A stretch of 64,000 nucleotides of DNA from Bacteroidota bacterium (GCA_003250395.1 QKGM01000001.1:62001-126000); one strand, 5' to 3'; positions 20,962 through 31,031 are shown, numbered from the stretch's first letter. Numbers and translations are program-made. Notes: a model not told the origin generated them from the sequence alone.

Positions 20962-21015
20962 TTTGCTGTATGCGTTTTTTTGTACTTTTACCCCCAACTC
21001 ATAGTCACAAATAGA

Positions 21016-24000
21016 ATGCTCACAAAACGGAATTTATCTCCAGCCTCTTTTTTCTTTCTTTTTTTGTTTGTTAATCTTTTTTGGCTTATAGTTTTAATAT
21101 ATCATAGTCATTCAACCGGGCTTAATGCAACTGTTGGCCGATTGCAAGAGAAATTACAGAAGGCCTCTGTTGAACTTCATCAAACAACAAAACAGTTTAG
21201 CCATATTAATAATGAACGGTTAGTTCAAATGTCTAACTGGTTTGTTTTGAAAGATAAGATAGATGGATATCGGTTATACCGGAATGATTCATTGTTTCAA
21301 TGGAGTGATAATGATGTTTGTTTCCCGATTATTGATAGAGGCGAAATAAGAAATGGGTATATTTCAACCCTTGGAACTACAAAAATGCTTCTAGATATTG
21401 TGGAGAAACCACCATTTAAACTTTATCTATTTAAAAAAGTTTATCATCAATATCCCGTTGAAAATGGTTTTCTTAGAAATGGATTTGTCCCGGAGTTTTC
21501 AGACAGGAATAATTTGGTAATTAATTTCAATGCAGATAGTTTGCCTGTATGCATTAATGAAGAAGTTTTGTTTTTTGTTAGCTTTAAGATTGCTCATTCC
21601 TTCTGGAATATAAATCAATGGTTGATTTTTGTATGGATATTATTAGATTTTATTCTCCTTGTCTCATTTTTGTTCAGTGTAAGTAAACGTCATTATTCAG
21701 GGAAGTCCATTAAGAAGACTTGTTTTAGATTAGTAATCACTATTGGGGTGTGGGGATTATTTGGATCAATTTTGCATATCTTAAATTCGGTTTTACCTGG
21801 TGATTTGTTCAAGCCATTGATCTTTGCTTCTGGTTGGTTTAATCCTAATCTGGCAGTTTTATCCCTAAACATAATTTTTATGTTCATTTTGGCAGTGATA
21901 TTACATGCCGTTGAATATCAGCCTGTTTTTAGTAAAAAAGTTTGGCGGATCACTTATGTTTTATCGATACCTATTCTCATTACTGGAGGATTTAGGCTGA
22001 TGATCAGTGGTTTTAAATTGTTAATTCACCATTCAAACCTACCTCTCGATACTAACTCAATCCCATTATTTAATGAGTATTCATTATTAGTATATGCACT
22101 GTTATTTTTACTCTTTCTGGTATGGTTCTTCCCCGTATTTTCAATGCTGAAAACGTTTGATCGGTTTTCGATTCAACAGCGAGTTTATGTTATTTTTGAT
22201 TTAGCTGTTCTAACAGCAGTTAGTGGATGGTTGGTAAATATGAATCTTATCGCCATTATAATTGAAACTATATGTGCTATTCTCATCTTTACCATCATTT
22301 TATTTCGTCATAGTAATGGTAAATCCCCTTATCTGATGACTCTACCAGCCCAGTTGGTTGTAATAGGAGCCGCAGCATTTTTGATTTCTAATATGGTTAT
22401 ACGCTCGATGAGTCAGAAGGAAATAGCCTTTAGGTATACTATTGCAGAGAAGTATTTGCTTGATAGTCAGGACCGGATCGCAGAACGTCATTTACTAACT
22501 TTGAAAGCACAGTTGATTGTAGATACAACCCTACAGAGGATGGCTGCGCAGTATGCTGAGAATGAATTGCTGCAGGATCAGTTAAATATGTACTTGCATA
22601 CACATTATTTTGACGGGTATTTGCGAAGATTTAATTCCGATTTTACTTTTTGCCTTCCTGCTGATAACCTTCTAGTTCCTGGGATGAGGCAACCGGTTTC
22701 ATGTGAGGGCTTTTTTCGTGATAAATCCTATTCTGCCATTACCGAAATAGATTCATCCATGCTTTGGTTTTTTGGATATACTCCGGAACATAAGGGATAT
22801 CTTGCCCGGTATGAAGTTCCCTTTAATGTAGGGGTGTTGTATATTTATGCTGAGCTGGTTCCAAAGGGTGTTTCACGTGGAATAGGCTTGCCTGAAATCT
22901 CTGGATACAATTCTTCAACTGGAGGAATAGCTCTACAACCATATTCCTATGCACGCTACTGGGATACAGACTTGATGAGTCATGCTGGTACTTTCCCATT
23001 TTGGCGTCAACTACCGATTTTACCTAATAGTATTCGTAGCGATAGCTTATTTAATACACAGAATTGGTCTCACCTTATGATAAAGGCACCCGGCAAAGCT
23101 ATTATAATCATTAGTTTACCTCTTCGCTCATGGCTTAATTCTGTCTCCCTGTTTAGCTACATATTCTTAGATTTTTGTTTATTGATGCTATTAAGCCTTA
23201 TTGTAGTAGCTCTCTCATCTGGTCACGGCATATTTATTGGTTCGTTTAGGAGCCGGTTCCAGTTAACGGTTTTTTTATTGATTTTATTTTCATTAGTAAC
23301 CATCGGAATCAGCTCTGTTTACTTTGTTATTAATCTTAATGAACGGAAGAATCAAAATCTCATTTCTGATAAGGCCCATAGTATTCTGATCGAGCTACAA
23401 CACAAGTTGCTGGATGCTAATCAATATCAATTTACTGATACTGATTATTTGGGCTCACTGATGACAAAATTCTCTGAAGTATTTTTTACAGACATTAATT
23501 TATATGATCGCCGGGGATATCTTATTGCGACCAGTCAATCTGATGCATTTGATGCAGGGATTTTAGCCCAATACATGGATGGAAACGCATTTCGGGTCTT
23601 AATTGAGAATAAAGAATCAATGCTTGTTCATAATGAAATGGTTGGTGACTTAAAGTACCTATCAGCGTATTTACCTCTCACCAATTCGAAAAATCAGGTA
23701 TTGGCTTATCTTAATCTACCTTCCTTTTCCAGACAGGAAGAATTGCAGGCGGAAATTGGTTCTTTCCTGATTACAATTATAAATGTTTATGCTATAGTTT
23801 TATTATTAGCAGCAATAACAGGACTAATCGTTGCGCGAATCCTTACGCATCCTCTACAGATACTGGCAATACATCTTTCATCTGTCAAGATTGGAAAGAC
23901 AAATCGTAAAATTGAATGGCAAGGATCAGATGAATTGGCGGTATTAATCAGCGAGTACAATAGAATGTTAGATGAACTTGATTCCGGTACAGTAGAGATT

Positions 24001-24720
24001 AAAATCAGAGAGCGCGAAGCAACCTGGAACGAAATGGCTCGACAAGTTGCCCATGAAATAAAAAACCCGTTGACTCCTTTGCGCCTCAATATGCAATATT
24101 TACAGAAGGCTTGGATTGATGGGGCTCCTGACTTTGATCAGAGGCTTCAACGGTTTATTTGTACTATGCAGGAACAAATAGAACGATTGAACACCATAGC
24201 GACAGATTTTGGGCAGTTTGGTTCTCTCCCGAAACCTAGACTGGCTCAGGTTGACTTGTGTGGATTGCTTAGAAAAGTAATTTTCCTTTTTTCAGAGGGC
24301 GAGTCGATGGTAAAACTTGTATCAGATGTCGAATCTTGCTTTATAATAAGTGATGAAGGATTATTACAGGTTGTTTTCACCAATTTGATTAAGAATGCTA
24401 TACAGGCTGTTCCTGTAGACCGGAAAGCAGATGTTTCTATCACACTATCCGTTGTTAAATCTGGTTATATCGAAATACAAGTCGCGGATAATGGGCGAGG
24501 GATACCTGTTAGTGAATATCATAAGATTTTTACCCCATACTTTACAACTAAATCGCAAGGGAATGGTATCGGTCTGCATCTTGTTTATCAGATTGTAAAT
24601 GCTCTTCATGGAAAGGTTTGGTTTGCATCGGAGGCCGAAATTGGCACAATTTTCTTTATCGCCTTACCTGCTGCAATAGAGTCTTTGGAGGATGAAAGCT
24701 TAAATTTGTCCAATTTTTAA
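21016..24720 (+). CDS. NtrY-like membrane sensor histidine kinase, multi-TM
   Basis: 1234 residues from the ATG at 21016; the longer frame starts at a weak TTG. TM helix near 9-32, an N-terminal extracytoplasmic part to about 195, a block of about seven or eight hydrophobic helices (about 200-465), a second soluble segment, further TM helices near 715-770, a third extracytoplasmic stretch, a TM near 920-945, HAMP, HisKA with His1013 in VAHEIKNPLTPLRL and HATPase (NLIKNAIQ, DNGRGI, GNGIGLHLVYQIV). The H-box and HAMP layout match the NtrY branch. No response regulator is adjacent, so it is an orphan. A parS-like site lies inside at 22869. The flippase gene starts 3 nt after the stop. Confidence 0.9.
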   Translation: MLTKRNLSPASFFFLFLFVNLFWLIVLIYHSHSTGLNATVGRLQEKLQKASVELHQTTKQFSHINNERLVQMSNWFVLKDKIDGYRLYRNDSLFQWSDNDVCFPIIDRGEIRNGYISTLGTTKMLLDIVEKPPFKLYLFKKVYHQYPVENGFLRNGFVPEFSDRNNLVINFNADSLPVCINEEVLFFVSFKIAHSFWNINQWLIFVWILLDFILLVSFLFSVSKRHYSGKSIKKTCFRLVITIGVWGLFGSILHILNSVLPGDLFKPLIFASGWFNPNLAVLSLNIIFMFILAVILHAVEYQPVFSKKVWRITYVLSIPILITGGFRLMISGFKLLIHHSNLPLDTNSIPLFNEYSLLVYALLFLLFLVWFFPVFSMLKTFDRFSIQQRVYVIFDLAVLTAVSGWLVNMNLIAIIIETICAILIFTIILFRHSNGKSPYLMTLPAQLVVIGAAAFLISNMVIRSMSQKEIAFRYTIAEKYLLDSQDRIAERHLLTLKAQLIVDTTLQRMAAQYAENELLQDQLNMYLHTHYFDGYLRRFNSDFTFCLPADNLLVPGMRQPVSCEGFFRDKSYSAITEIDSSMLWFFGYTPEHKGYLARYEVPFNVGVLYIYAELVPKGVSRGIGLPEISGYNSSTGGIALQPYSYARYWDTDLMSHAGTFPFWRQLPILPNSIRSDSLFNTQNWSHLMIKAPGKAIIIISLPLRSWLNSVSLFSYIFLDFCLLMLLSLIVVALSSGHGIFIGSFRSRFQLTVFLLILFSLVTIGISSVYFVINLNERKNQNLISDKAHSILIELQHKLLDANQYQFTDTDYLGSLMTKFSEVFFTDINLYDRRGYLIATSQSDAFDAGILAQYMDGNAFRVLIENKESMLVHNEMVGDLKYLSAYLPLTNSKNQVLAYLNLPSFSRQEELQAEIGSFLITIINVYAIVLLLAAITGLIVARILTHPLQILAIHLSSVKIGKTNRKIEWQGSDELAVLISEYNRMLDELDSGTVEIKIREREATWNEMARQVAHEIKNPLTPLRLNMQYLQKAWIDGAPDFDQRLQRFICTMQEQIERLNTIATDFGQFGSLPKPRLAQVDLCGLLRKVIFLFSEGESMVKLVSDVESCFIISDEGLLQVVFTNLIKNAIQAVPVDRKADVSITLSVVKSGYIEIQVADNGRGIPVSEYHKIFTPYFTTKSQGNGIGLHLVYQIVNALHGKVWFASEAEIGTIFFIALPAAIESLEDESLNLSNF
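22869..22884. promoter_or_regulatory. parS: parS-like centromere site 3, intragenic
   Basis: TGTTTCACGTGGAATA matches TGTTTCACGTGGAACA at 15 of 16 positions, inside the NtrY-like kinase coding sequence where it encodes part of KGVSRGIG. Confidence 0.75.
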
Positions 24721-24723
24721 CTC

Positions 24724-26202
24724 GTGAACCCACTCAAAAAACTGGCAGGCCAGACCGCTATTTATGGTTTACCCAGTATTCTTCTCAGAATCTTGGGCTA
24801 TTTACTTACACCACTTTATACAAGGGTGCTTGATACTCAGGAGTATGGGTCATATGTGTATCTCTATTCGGTAGTGGCTTTCATGATTGTTGTCCTTACC
24901 TATGGTATGGAAACTGCTTTTTTCCGTTTTTACAGTAAAGGGGAGAAAAGTGAAAAGGTTTATACCACCTCGTTGATTTCTCTTTTATTTACTACTACAA
25001 TATTTGTTGTAGCAGTCTTATACTATACTTCATCAATTGCAAGGTCAATAGGTTATGAGGAAAAACCAGAGTATATTCGTTACTTTGGTTTTATTCTGGC
25101 TTTTGATGCCCTCAGTGCCATTCCTTTCGCAAAGCTTCGAGCTCAAAACCAGGCAAAGCGATTTGCGTTACTTAGAATGGTTAATATATTGATAAACATA
25201 GCTCTAAATTTAGTGTTCTTATTACTAATTCCTGCTATCAATTCTGGTGGTGATTTTTCCGGAGGATGGTTGAACGGCGTGTTTCCTACTGAAAATCTCG
25301 TACAATATATTTTCATAAGTAATCTAGTTGCCAGTGCAGTTACATTGATTTTGCTCCTTCCTGAACTGAGATTCAGTTTAAGAGCTTTCAGTTTAAAATT
25401 GCTGGGTTCTATGTTAAAATATGCCCTGCCTCTCCTTATTGCTGGATTTGCAGGGATCGTTAATGAGACTTTCGACAGGGTTTTGCTTAAGCATTTATTA
25501 CCGGTTGATATAGCAGAATCGCAAGTTGGAATTTATGGAGCATGTTATAAGATTTCTATTTTAATTACACTTTTCATTCAGGCATACCGCTATGCTGCAG
25601 AACCTTTCTTTTTTTCTCAGGCTGGAGAGAAGGACTCAAAGCTAATCTATAGTCAGATGCTTACCTATTTCGTTTTGGTAATAAGTATTATCTTCCTTAT
25701 TACAATGCTATACCTGGATGTCATTATACTTTTTATTGGTAAAGATTTCAGAGAAGGAAGATCAGTAATTTCAATATTAATGCTTGCCAATATCTGTCTC
25801 GGTATCTTTTACAATTTAAGTATCTGGTATAAGCTTACTAATCAGACTCTTTATGGTGCAATGATTGCAGCAGTGGGAGCTTTTATTACCATTGTGTTCA
25901 ATTTGTGGTTAATCCCCGACTATGGGTATATGGGGTCTGCCTGGGCTACATTAATTTGCTATTTTATAATGATGGTCATTTCATACCGTTTGGGACAGAA
26001 ACATTTTCCCATCAAATACAATCTCAGAAAGATTACTTTTTATCTTGGAGGAGCTTTATTAATATATTTTGTTTCAACCTTATTCTATTCGCAGCAAGTC
26101 GTTATAAGGTTGATAGTTGGTACTGTTCTTTTGTTAATATATCTATTGGGGGTATTCTTTCTTGAATATGCAAATTTGAAGCGGATTATCACATCCCGGT
26201 GA
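24724..26202 (+). CDS. MOP-superfamily polysaccharide flippase (Wzx-like)
   Basis: 492 residues, start GTG, 3 nt after the kinase stop. About 12-14 predicted TM helices; the opening LAGQTAIYGLPSILLRILGYLLTPLYTRVLDTQEYG is the usual start of polysaccharide-biosynthesis membrane proteins that flip lipid-linked oligosaccharides across the inner membrane. The family's YG-x3-SW pattern appears late as DYGYMGSAWATL. No glycosyltransferases lie around it, so the substrate (O-antigen, exopolysaccharide or lipid II-like) cannot be deduced. Transcribed together with the kinase by spacing. Confidence 0.88.
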   Translation: MNPLKKLAGQTAIYGLPSILLRILGYLLTPLYTRVLDTQEYGSYVYLYSVVAFMIVVLTYGMETAFFRFYSKGEKSEKVYTTSLISLLFTTTIFVVAVLYYTSSIARSIGYEEKPEYIRYFGFILAFDALSAIPFAKLRAQNQAKRFALLRMVNILINIALNLVFLLLIPAINSGGDFSGGWLNGVFPTENLVQYIFISNLVASAVTLILLLPELRFSLRAFSLKLLGSMLKYALPLLIAGFAGIVNETFDRVLLKHLLPVDIAESQVGIYGACYKISILITLFIQAYRYAAEPFFFSQAGEKDSKLIYSQMLTYFVLVISIIFLITMLYLDVIILFIGKDFREGRSVISILMLANICLGIFYNLSIWYKLTNQTLYGAMIAAVGAFITIVFNLWLIPDYGYMGSAWATLICYFIMMVISYRLGQKHFPIKYNLRKITFYLGGALLIYFVSTLFYSQQVVIRLIVGTVLLLIYLLGVFFLEYANLKRIITSR

Positions 26203-26231
26203 GAATGGGATAGCAGCACTGCTAAAATGCG

Positions 26232-26239
26232 TAAATTTG
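26232..26239 (+). promoter_or_regulatory. Predicted -7 element of dut (TAAATTTG)
   Basis: Exact TAnnTTTG, 28 nt before the dut ATG. A small TAGCAG-CA-CTGCTA inverted repeat lies just upstream at about 26211-26224. Confidence 0.5.
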
Positions 26240-26267
26240 CCTTTAATTCAAATATTCTCACGTATAG

Positions 26268-26699
26268 ATGGAAATAAGAATCGTAAATAAATCTTCAAAC
26301 CCACTTCCTGCATACGAAACAATGTTTTCTGCCGGTATGGATCTTCGAGCAAACCTTGATGCAAGTATTGAACTTCAGCCCCTCGAAAGGGTACTTATTA
26401 AAACTGGTCTTTTTATTGAATTACCCGCAGGCTATGAGGCACAGGTAAGACCTCGTAGTGGTCTGGCCATCAAACATGGAATCACAGTTCTGAATTCTCC
26501 GGGTACAATTGATGCTGATTATCGTGGTGAGATAGCTGTTATTATCGTGAACCTTTCTGATAAACCGTTTACAATCGCGCATGGCGATAGAATTGCCCAA
26601 ATGATTATTGCCCGGCATGAGACGATTAATTGGATTCAGACAGAACAGTTATCTGAAACGGATCGGGGTTCTGGTGGCTTTGGACATACCGGATCATGA
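26268..26699 (+). CDS. dut: dUTP diphosphatase
   Basis: 143 residues, typical for the trimeric enzyme. It hydrolyses dUTP to dUMP and PPi, keeping uracil out of DNA and feeding thymidylate synthesis. All five motifs are present: AGMDLRA, RPRSGLA, the catalytic-Asp segment [21 protein letters not shown], and the C-terminal glycine-rich arm [11 protein letters not shown]. First gene of dut-TPR-DUF4292-EnvC. Confidence 0.97.
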   Translation: MEIRIVNKSSNPLPAYETMFSAGMDLRANLDASIELQPLERVLIKTGLFIELPAGYEAQVRPRSGLAIKHGITVLNSPGTIDADYRGEIAVIIVNLSDKPFTIAHGDRIAQMIIARHETINWIQTEQLSETDRGSGGFGHTGS

Positions 26700-26730
26700 T
26701 TCTTTTCGTTTAGAAAACTAATTTTTGATT

Positions 26731-28470
26731 ATGATAACCCGATTGATAAAATTGTTCTTATTGGTAGGTATTCTATCTTGCGGAATTCTTGTTCAGGCTC
26801 AAAATGATGAATCAAGTACAATCCCTCCCAAGGGTGTATCTGAAACAGAACAAAAAGCCAATGCTGATGCTTTCGCTGCTGCATATAAATTTTTACTTCT
26901 GGAGAATTATTCATCAGCCCAGAAAGCATTTGAAGAGATCGTTGGAAAATATAAATGGGATGCAGCGTCCCGTTATGAATTGGCAAGGATTTATGCCGGT
27001 ATTGATAGGTTAAATGAGGCTGTAGGGATGGCAGAAGAGGCCTCTAAAATTGACCCTTCAAATAAATGGTACAAAGAATTACTGGGAAGTTTGTATGAAC
27101 AGACAGGGCAGTCTAAAAAACTTATTGGCCTTATCGAAAAGATGCTGCAAAAGGACCCCAAAAATACTACAGCCCTTGAAAAGATGGCCAATGTTTGGCT
27201 CAGTAATGGAAAACCAGCTAAAGCAATTGTTTATCTAGATAAAATTGAGGCAATTGAAGGGATTAATGAATCACTTTCTGTTCAAAAGCATAAGATTTAT
27301 GCAGAGCAACTTAATAAGAATAAAGAGGCTGCCCGCGAATTGATTCGTCTGGCTGATGCTTTTCCAGAAGAGCAGAAGTATATGATGATGCTTGCCGAGT
27401 TTTATGGTAAGAATGGCGATTTCAAAGATGCGGTGAAAGTATATGATCAACTGCTGGATCGCTCACCTGATAATGTCTATACGGCAATCTCAATGGCAGA
27501 TCTGTATAATAAGATGGGTGACAGAGAAAAGGTTAGATTGACACTAAAGAAGGTTTTTGCCTCAAAGGCATTAAACGCCGAACCCAAGCTGCAGGTCTTT
27601 TTGACTCTGTATACCCCTGAACAAATTTATACCACGGAGAAGGAGGCCGCACTTGAATTAGTCGATATTCTGAACGCTACCCATCCGAACGACTCCAAAT
27701 TGCTGGCTATTAGAGGAGATCTCCTCTACAAATCAAAAAGGGAGGTTGAGGCCAAAGAGAACCTGTTACAAAGTATAGCCATAGATAGTAGCCGGTATTT
27801 TGTTTGGGAACAATTAATGTTTGTTATGTCGACAATGAATGATACTTCTGAACTTCTTAATTTCAGTTACCGTTGTCGCCAGCTGTTTCCTTTTCAACCA
27901 ATTCCTTACTTTTTTGAGGGTCTTATGAAGGCCCGTGCCGGACAAAATACAGAGGCAGTAAAGATATTTAGTGAAGGAAAGGCTCTTGTTACTGATAACA
28001 AACCACTTCTTGAGCAATTTGCAATGTTCCTGGGAGATACTTATCATGCCCTTAACCTGCCAGCTAAGTCTGATTCTGCTTATGAGGAAACATTAAGGTA
28101 CAATCCTGACAATATTTATGTCCTGAATAATTATGCATACTATCTTTCTGAGAGAGGTGTAGCACTTACTAAAGCAGAAAAAATGTCTTCCAGAGCAATA
28201 ACTGCTGAACCTAATAATGCGACTTATCTGGATACGTATGCATGGGTATTGTATAAACTTGGCCGTTATGAGGAGAGTCATTTTTGGATGAATAAAGCAC
28301 TGGCAGCAGAAGAAAATCCAAGCGCAACGTTATATGACCATGCTGGTGATATTTTGTTTAAAATCAATCGTGTAGATGAAGCTGTACAAATGTGGCAGAA
28401 GGCATTATCGATTGATTCAACGCAAAAGCTGGTAGAGGATAAAATCATACGCAGAAGTTTAAATGAATAA
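26731..28470 (+). CDS. Secreted tetratricopeptide-repeat protein
   Basis: 579 residues from the ATG at 26731 (the longer frame begins at a TTG). A signal peptide (LFLLVGILSCGILVQAQ) ends near residue 25; a Cys within it could also be a lipobox (LSCG). At least eight to ten TPR units follow, e.g. ASRYELARIYAGIDRLNEAVGMAEEASKIDP-type segments and NNYAYYLSERGV/YLDTYAWVLYKLGRYEES near the C-terminus. TPRs are protein-binding scaffolds; the periplasmic location and the downstream DUF4292 and LytM partners suggest an envelope assembly role (inference). Its last 8 nt overlap the next gene. Confidence 0.88.
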   Translation: MITRLIKLFLLVGILSCGILVQAQNDESSTIPPKGVSETEQKANADAFAAAYKFLLLENYSSAQKAFEEIVGKYKWDAASRYELARIYAGIDRLNEAVGMAEEASKIDPSNKWYKELLGSLYEQTGQSKKLIGLIEKMLQKDPKNTTALEKMANVWLSNGKPAKAIVYLDKIEAIEGINESLSVQKHKIYAEQLNKNKEAARELIRLADAFPEEQKYMMMLAEFYGKNGDFKDAVKVYDQLLDRSPDNVYTAISMADLYNKMGDREKVRLTLKKVFASKALNAEPKLQVFLTLYTPEQIYTTEKEAALELVDILNATHPNDSKLLAIRGDLLYKSKREVEAKENLLQSIAIDSSRYFVWEQLMFVMSTMNDTSELLNFSYRCRQLFPFQPIPYFFEGLMKARAGQNTEAVKIFSEGKALVTDNKPLLEQFAMFLGDTYHALNLPAKSDSAYEETLRYNPDNIYVLNNYAYYLSERGVALTKAEKMSSRAITAEPNNATYLDTYAWVLYKLGRYEESHFWMNKALAAEENPSATLYDHAGDILFKINRVDEAVQMWQKALSIDSTQKLVEDKIIRRSLNE

Positions 28471-29296
28471 AGTTAGCTACCGTTCTGTTTTTTATATTAT
28501 TGCTTTACTTTTGCTTGTTGTACAGGCCTGTAGTCCTACCCGCAAAGCAATTCGGGAACCGTTGAAGCAACAGGGAGCGACTTTCCTTTTTGAACAACTT
28601 CAGAAAAGTAAACCTACCTTTAATACTTTATCTTCCAGGGCAGCTCTTGATATCCGCTCATCAAAGACAGATATGAGCCTGAAAGTACAGTTTCGGATTC
28701 AGAAGGACAGCCTTATCTGGATGTCCTTTAGTCCTCTGCTTGGAATTGAGGTTGTCAGAATAGTTCTAACCCCTGATAGCGTAAAGTTTTTAGACCGGAT
28801 CAATAAGAGTTATTTCTGTGGAAATTATTCTTTTTTCCAGGAGTTCTACAATGTTGGTTTTGATTATGATATGATTGAATCAATTCTGTTGGGTGTAGAT
28901 TTCAGATGTTATGATCAGGGAGAGATGAAAGCTGGGATTGATAATTTACTTTACCATCTTTCAACTGCCAACCGTAGGAAGATTCGCCGGTTTGTCAGAT
29001 CGCATTCTGATTCAGAACGGGTACTCTTACAGGATGTCTGGCTCGATCCTCAAACGTTCAGGATCAGACAGCTAAAGCTGAAAGAAGCAAACAGGGATAG
29101 CAGAAGATTAGATGCTTACTACGATTCTTTTATTACGCTTGAAAATAAGGATGTACTGCCCGATGAAATGAAGTTGCAAATTCATTCGGAAGAAAATATT
29201 GAGATTAAGTTCAGAATTAACAAGATCAGGATTAACGACACCTTATCGTTTCCTTTTTCGGTACCTTCGTCTTATCAACCCATTAATTTTCACTAG
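28463..29296 (+). CDS. DUF4292 lipoprotein (LolA/LolB-like fold)
   Basis: 277 residues. Lipoprotein signal with lipobox VQAC (Cys near residue 23) followed by SPTRK. The mature region has the amphipathic beta pattern of DUF4292 proteins, with LSSRAALDIRSSKTDMSLKVQF-type strands, WMSFSPLLGIEVVRIVLTPDSV and a DYDMIESILLG helix, reminiscent of the LolA/LolB lipoprotein-carrier fold. The start overlaps the TPR gene by 8 nt, so they are coupled. A role in outer-membrane lipoprotein handling is plausible from fold but not shown. Confidence 0.85.
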   Translation: MNKVSYRSVFYIIALLLLVVQACSPTRKAIREPLKQQGATFLFEQLQKSKPTFNTLSSRAALDIRSSKTDMSLKVQFRIQKDSLIWMSFSPLLGIEVVRIVLTPDSVKFLDRINKSYFCGNYSFFQEFYNVGFDYDMIESILLGVDFRCYDQGEMKAGIDNLLYHLSTANRRKIRRFVRSHSDSERVLLQDVWLDPQTFRIRQLKLKEANRDSRRLDAYYDSFITLENKDVLPDEMKLQIHSEENIEIKFRINKIRINDTLSFPFSVPSSYQPINFH

Positions 29297-29312
29297 GAGA
29301 TAGTTTTTTGCT

Positions 29313-30581
29313 ATGGTTAGGTATAAAGAATATTCTGTAGTTGTTGTTCTGGTGTCTTTGCTGTTGTTATTAACTATGCCGGGTTACAGCCAGGATAGCC
29401 GCGACAGGAAGAAACTTGAACAGGAGAAGAACAGGATAGAAGAAGAGATTAAGAGCCTGAAACGAATGCTCGATGCTACCAGTACCAACCACAAGGAGTC
29501 TGTAGTCCGTTTTCAGATTCTTACCAATACCATCAGTAAAAGGCAGCAACTAATTGAGAACCTGAATAGAAATATTAAAGGGATTGATAGCCAGATAAAG
29601 CTTTTACAGAAAGAAGTAATCCGTCTTTCCAGAGAATATGAAACGCTTCGGAAGGATTATGCCCATATGATCAGAGCCGCCTATGCCAACCGTGAACGAT
29701 ATTCGAAAATTATGTTCCTGTTAGCTTCCAACGATTTTAATCAGGCCTATCTTCGTCTCAGGTATTATCAACAATATAGCGAATTCAGAAAGCGTCAGGC
29801 CCTGCAAATTGAAACTACCCAACAACTTCTTTCTCAACGCAAAGCAACTTTAGATTCTACCCGTAAGAAACAGCTTGAGGGGTGGAGGGAGTTGAATACC
29901 GAAAAGAACAAACTTCAACAGGAACAAACGCAACAGGATAAGTTGGTCAAATCACTTGGTGCTAAAAAGGCCACACTTGAGAAAGATATTAAAAAGAAGC
30001 AGATCGCTGCTGAAAAGCTTAAAAAGGTGATTGAAAAGGTTATCGCTGAAGAAATCCGGATGGCTGCCGAGAGGGCAAGAAAAGCGAAAAAGAATGATGT
30101 TGTAAAGCCAAAATCAAATAATAAGCCTGATGTGTTTGAACTTACTCCTGCTGAACAAGCCTTAGCAAAGGACTTTACGGATAATCGCGGGCGCATTCCA
30201 TGGCCGGTTGAACGGGGATATATAGTCGAGGAATATGGGGAACATCCTCATCCTGTGACACGTACTGTAAAGACCAAAAACAATGGTATCGATATACTCA
30301 GTCCGGGAAATTCAACGGCTAAAGCTGTTTTTGACGGCGTTATCAGTAGGATAATCGAGGTTCCGGGTTATAATCATGTGGTAATTATACGTCATGGAAG
30401 CTTTCTGTCTGTGTACTCAAATTTACTCTCTGTCAATGTGAAGATTGATGAGAGAGTTTCCAAGGGATCATCTATCGGGGTTATTGCACCTGATGCATCT
30501 GAGAAAAATGCGATGATCCATTTTGAGCTCTGGAAGGGAACAACCTCTGTGAATCCTTCAGAATGGCTATTACGCCGTTAA
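29313..30581 (+). CDS. EnvC-like murein hydrolase activator, degenerate LytM/M23 domain
   Basis: 422 residues: signal peptide (to about residue 27, ending GYSQ), a long coiled coil (about 28-250), a low-complexity linker, and a LytM domain (about 300-422). Active M23 enzymes have HxxxD and HxH; here the first motif reads NNGIDI and the last IHFELW, with VYSNLLS replacing YxHL, so metal ligands are missing. This matches EnvC, which does not cut peptidoglycan itself but activates amidases at the division site. Its FtsEX partners are not in the window. Last gene of the dut cluster, 16 nt after DUF4292. Confidence 0.88.
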   Translation: MVRYKEYSVVVVLVSLLLLLTMPGYSQDSRDRKKLEQEKNRIEEEIKSLKRMLDATSTNHKESVVRFQILTNTISKRQQLIENLNRNIKGIDSQIKLLQKEVIRLSREYETLRKDYAHMIRAAYANRERYSKIMFLLASNDFNQAYLRLRYYQQYSEFRKRQALQIETTQQLLSQRKATLDSTRKKQLEGWRELNTEKNKLQQEQTQQDKLVKSLGAKKATLEKDIKKKQIAAEKLKKVIEKVIAEEIRMAAERARKAKKNDVVKPKSNNKPDVFELTPAEQALAKDFTDNRGRIPWPVERGYIVEEYGEHPHPVTRTVKTKNNGIDILSPGNSTAKAVFDGVISRIIEVPGYNHVVIIRHGSFLSVYSNLLSVNVKIDERVSKGSSIGVIAPDASEKNAMIHFELWKGTTSVNPSEWLLRR

Positions 30582-30605
30582 TTGGTTGATATCTTTATTC
30601 CTAAA

Positions 30606-31031
30606 CTACATTTCCTTATCGAACGTTAAAACGATTATTCCTTCCCGGGTGTAGTGGGTGTTCTCAAGTCTTAACCTCCCGTTCAATGAGATTACCCTGA
30701 GTGTATCCGTCCTTTTGTCCTGACCTGACAGGATAATCTGGTTATCTGCAATATTGTATTTCCATGTTCCATTTACAGAAAAGCGCGAGGATTCAGCTCT
30801 GAACTCTCCATTGTTTTCCAGGTTATAATAGACAGGATAAACGGCTTCTTCTGAAAGCCTGATGCGGTCTGCCCTTCCCCCGAAAACTGCTTCCCTGCGG
30901 GCTGCAGACAGCCTCCATTCTCCTGCTGGGTCATTGTCATTATATGATTGACACTGGCTGAAAACACCGAGCGATAGTATTAATAGTATTATGCCGGCCT
31001 TGACGGGAAGATTTGTTTTACTTGTTAACAT
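30606..31031 (-). CDS. Small lipocalin-like lipoprotein
   Basis: 141 residues from the ATG at 31031; the frame extends 45 codons upstream, but that extension has no signal peptide and the internal ATG gives a good one. Lipobox FSQC at about residue 27. The mature part opens with PAGEWRLSAAR and contains NGTWKYNIADNQIILSG and RTDTLRVISLNGRLRLEN, an up-and-down beta pattern of lipocalin-like domain proteins. Ligand unknown. Monocistronic, convergent with EnvC across 24 nt. Confidence 0.65.
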   Translation of the reverse strand: MLTSKTNLPVKAGIILLILSLGVFSQCQSYNDNDPAGEWRLSAARREAVFGGRADRIRLSEEAVYPVYYNLENNGEFRAESSRFSVNGTWKYNIADNQIILSGQDKRTDTLRVISLNGRLRLENTHYTREGIIVLTFDKEM

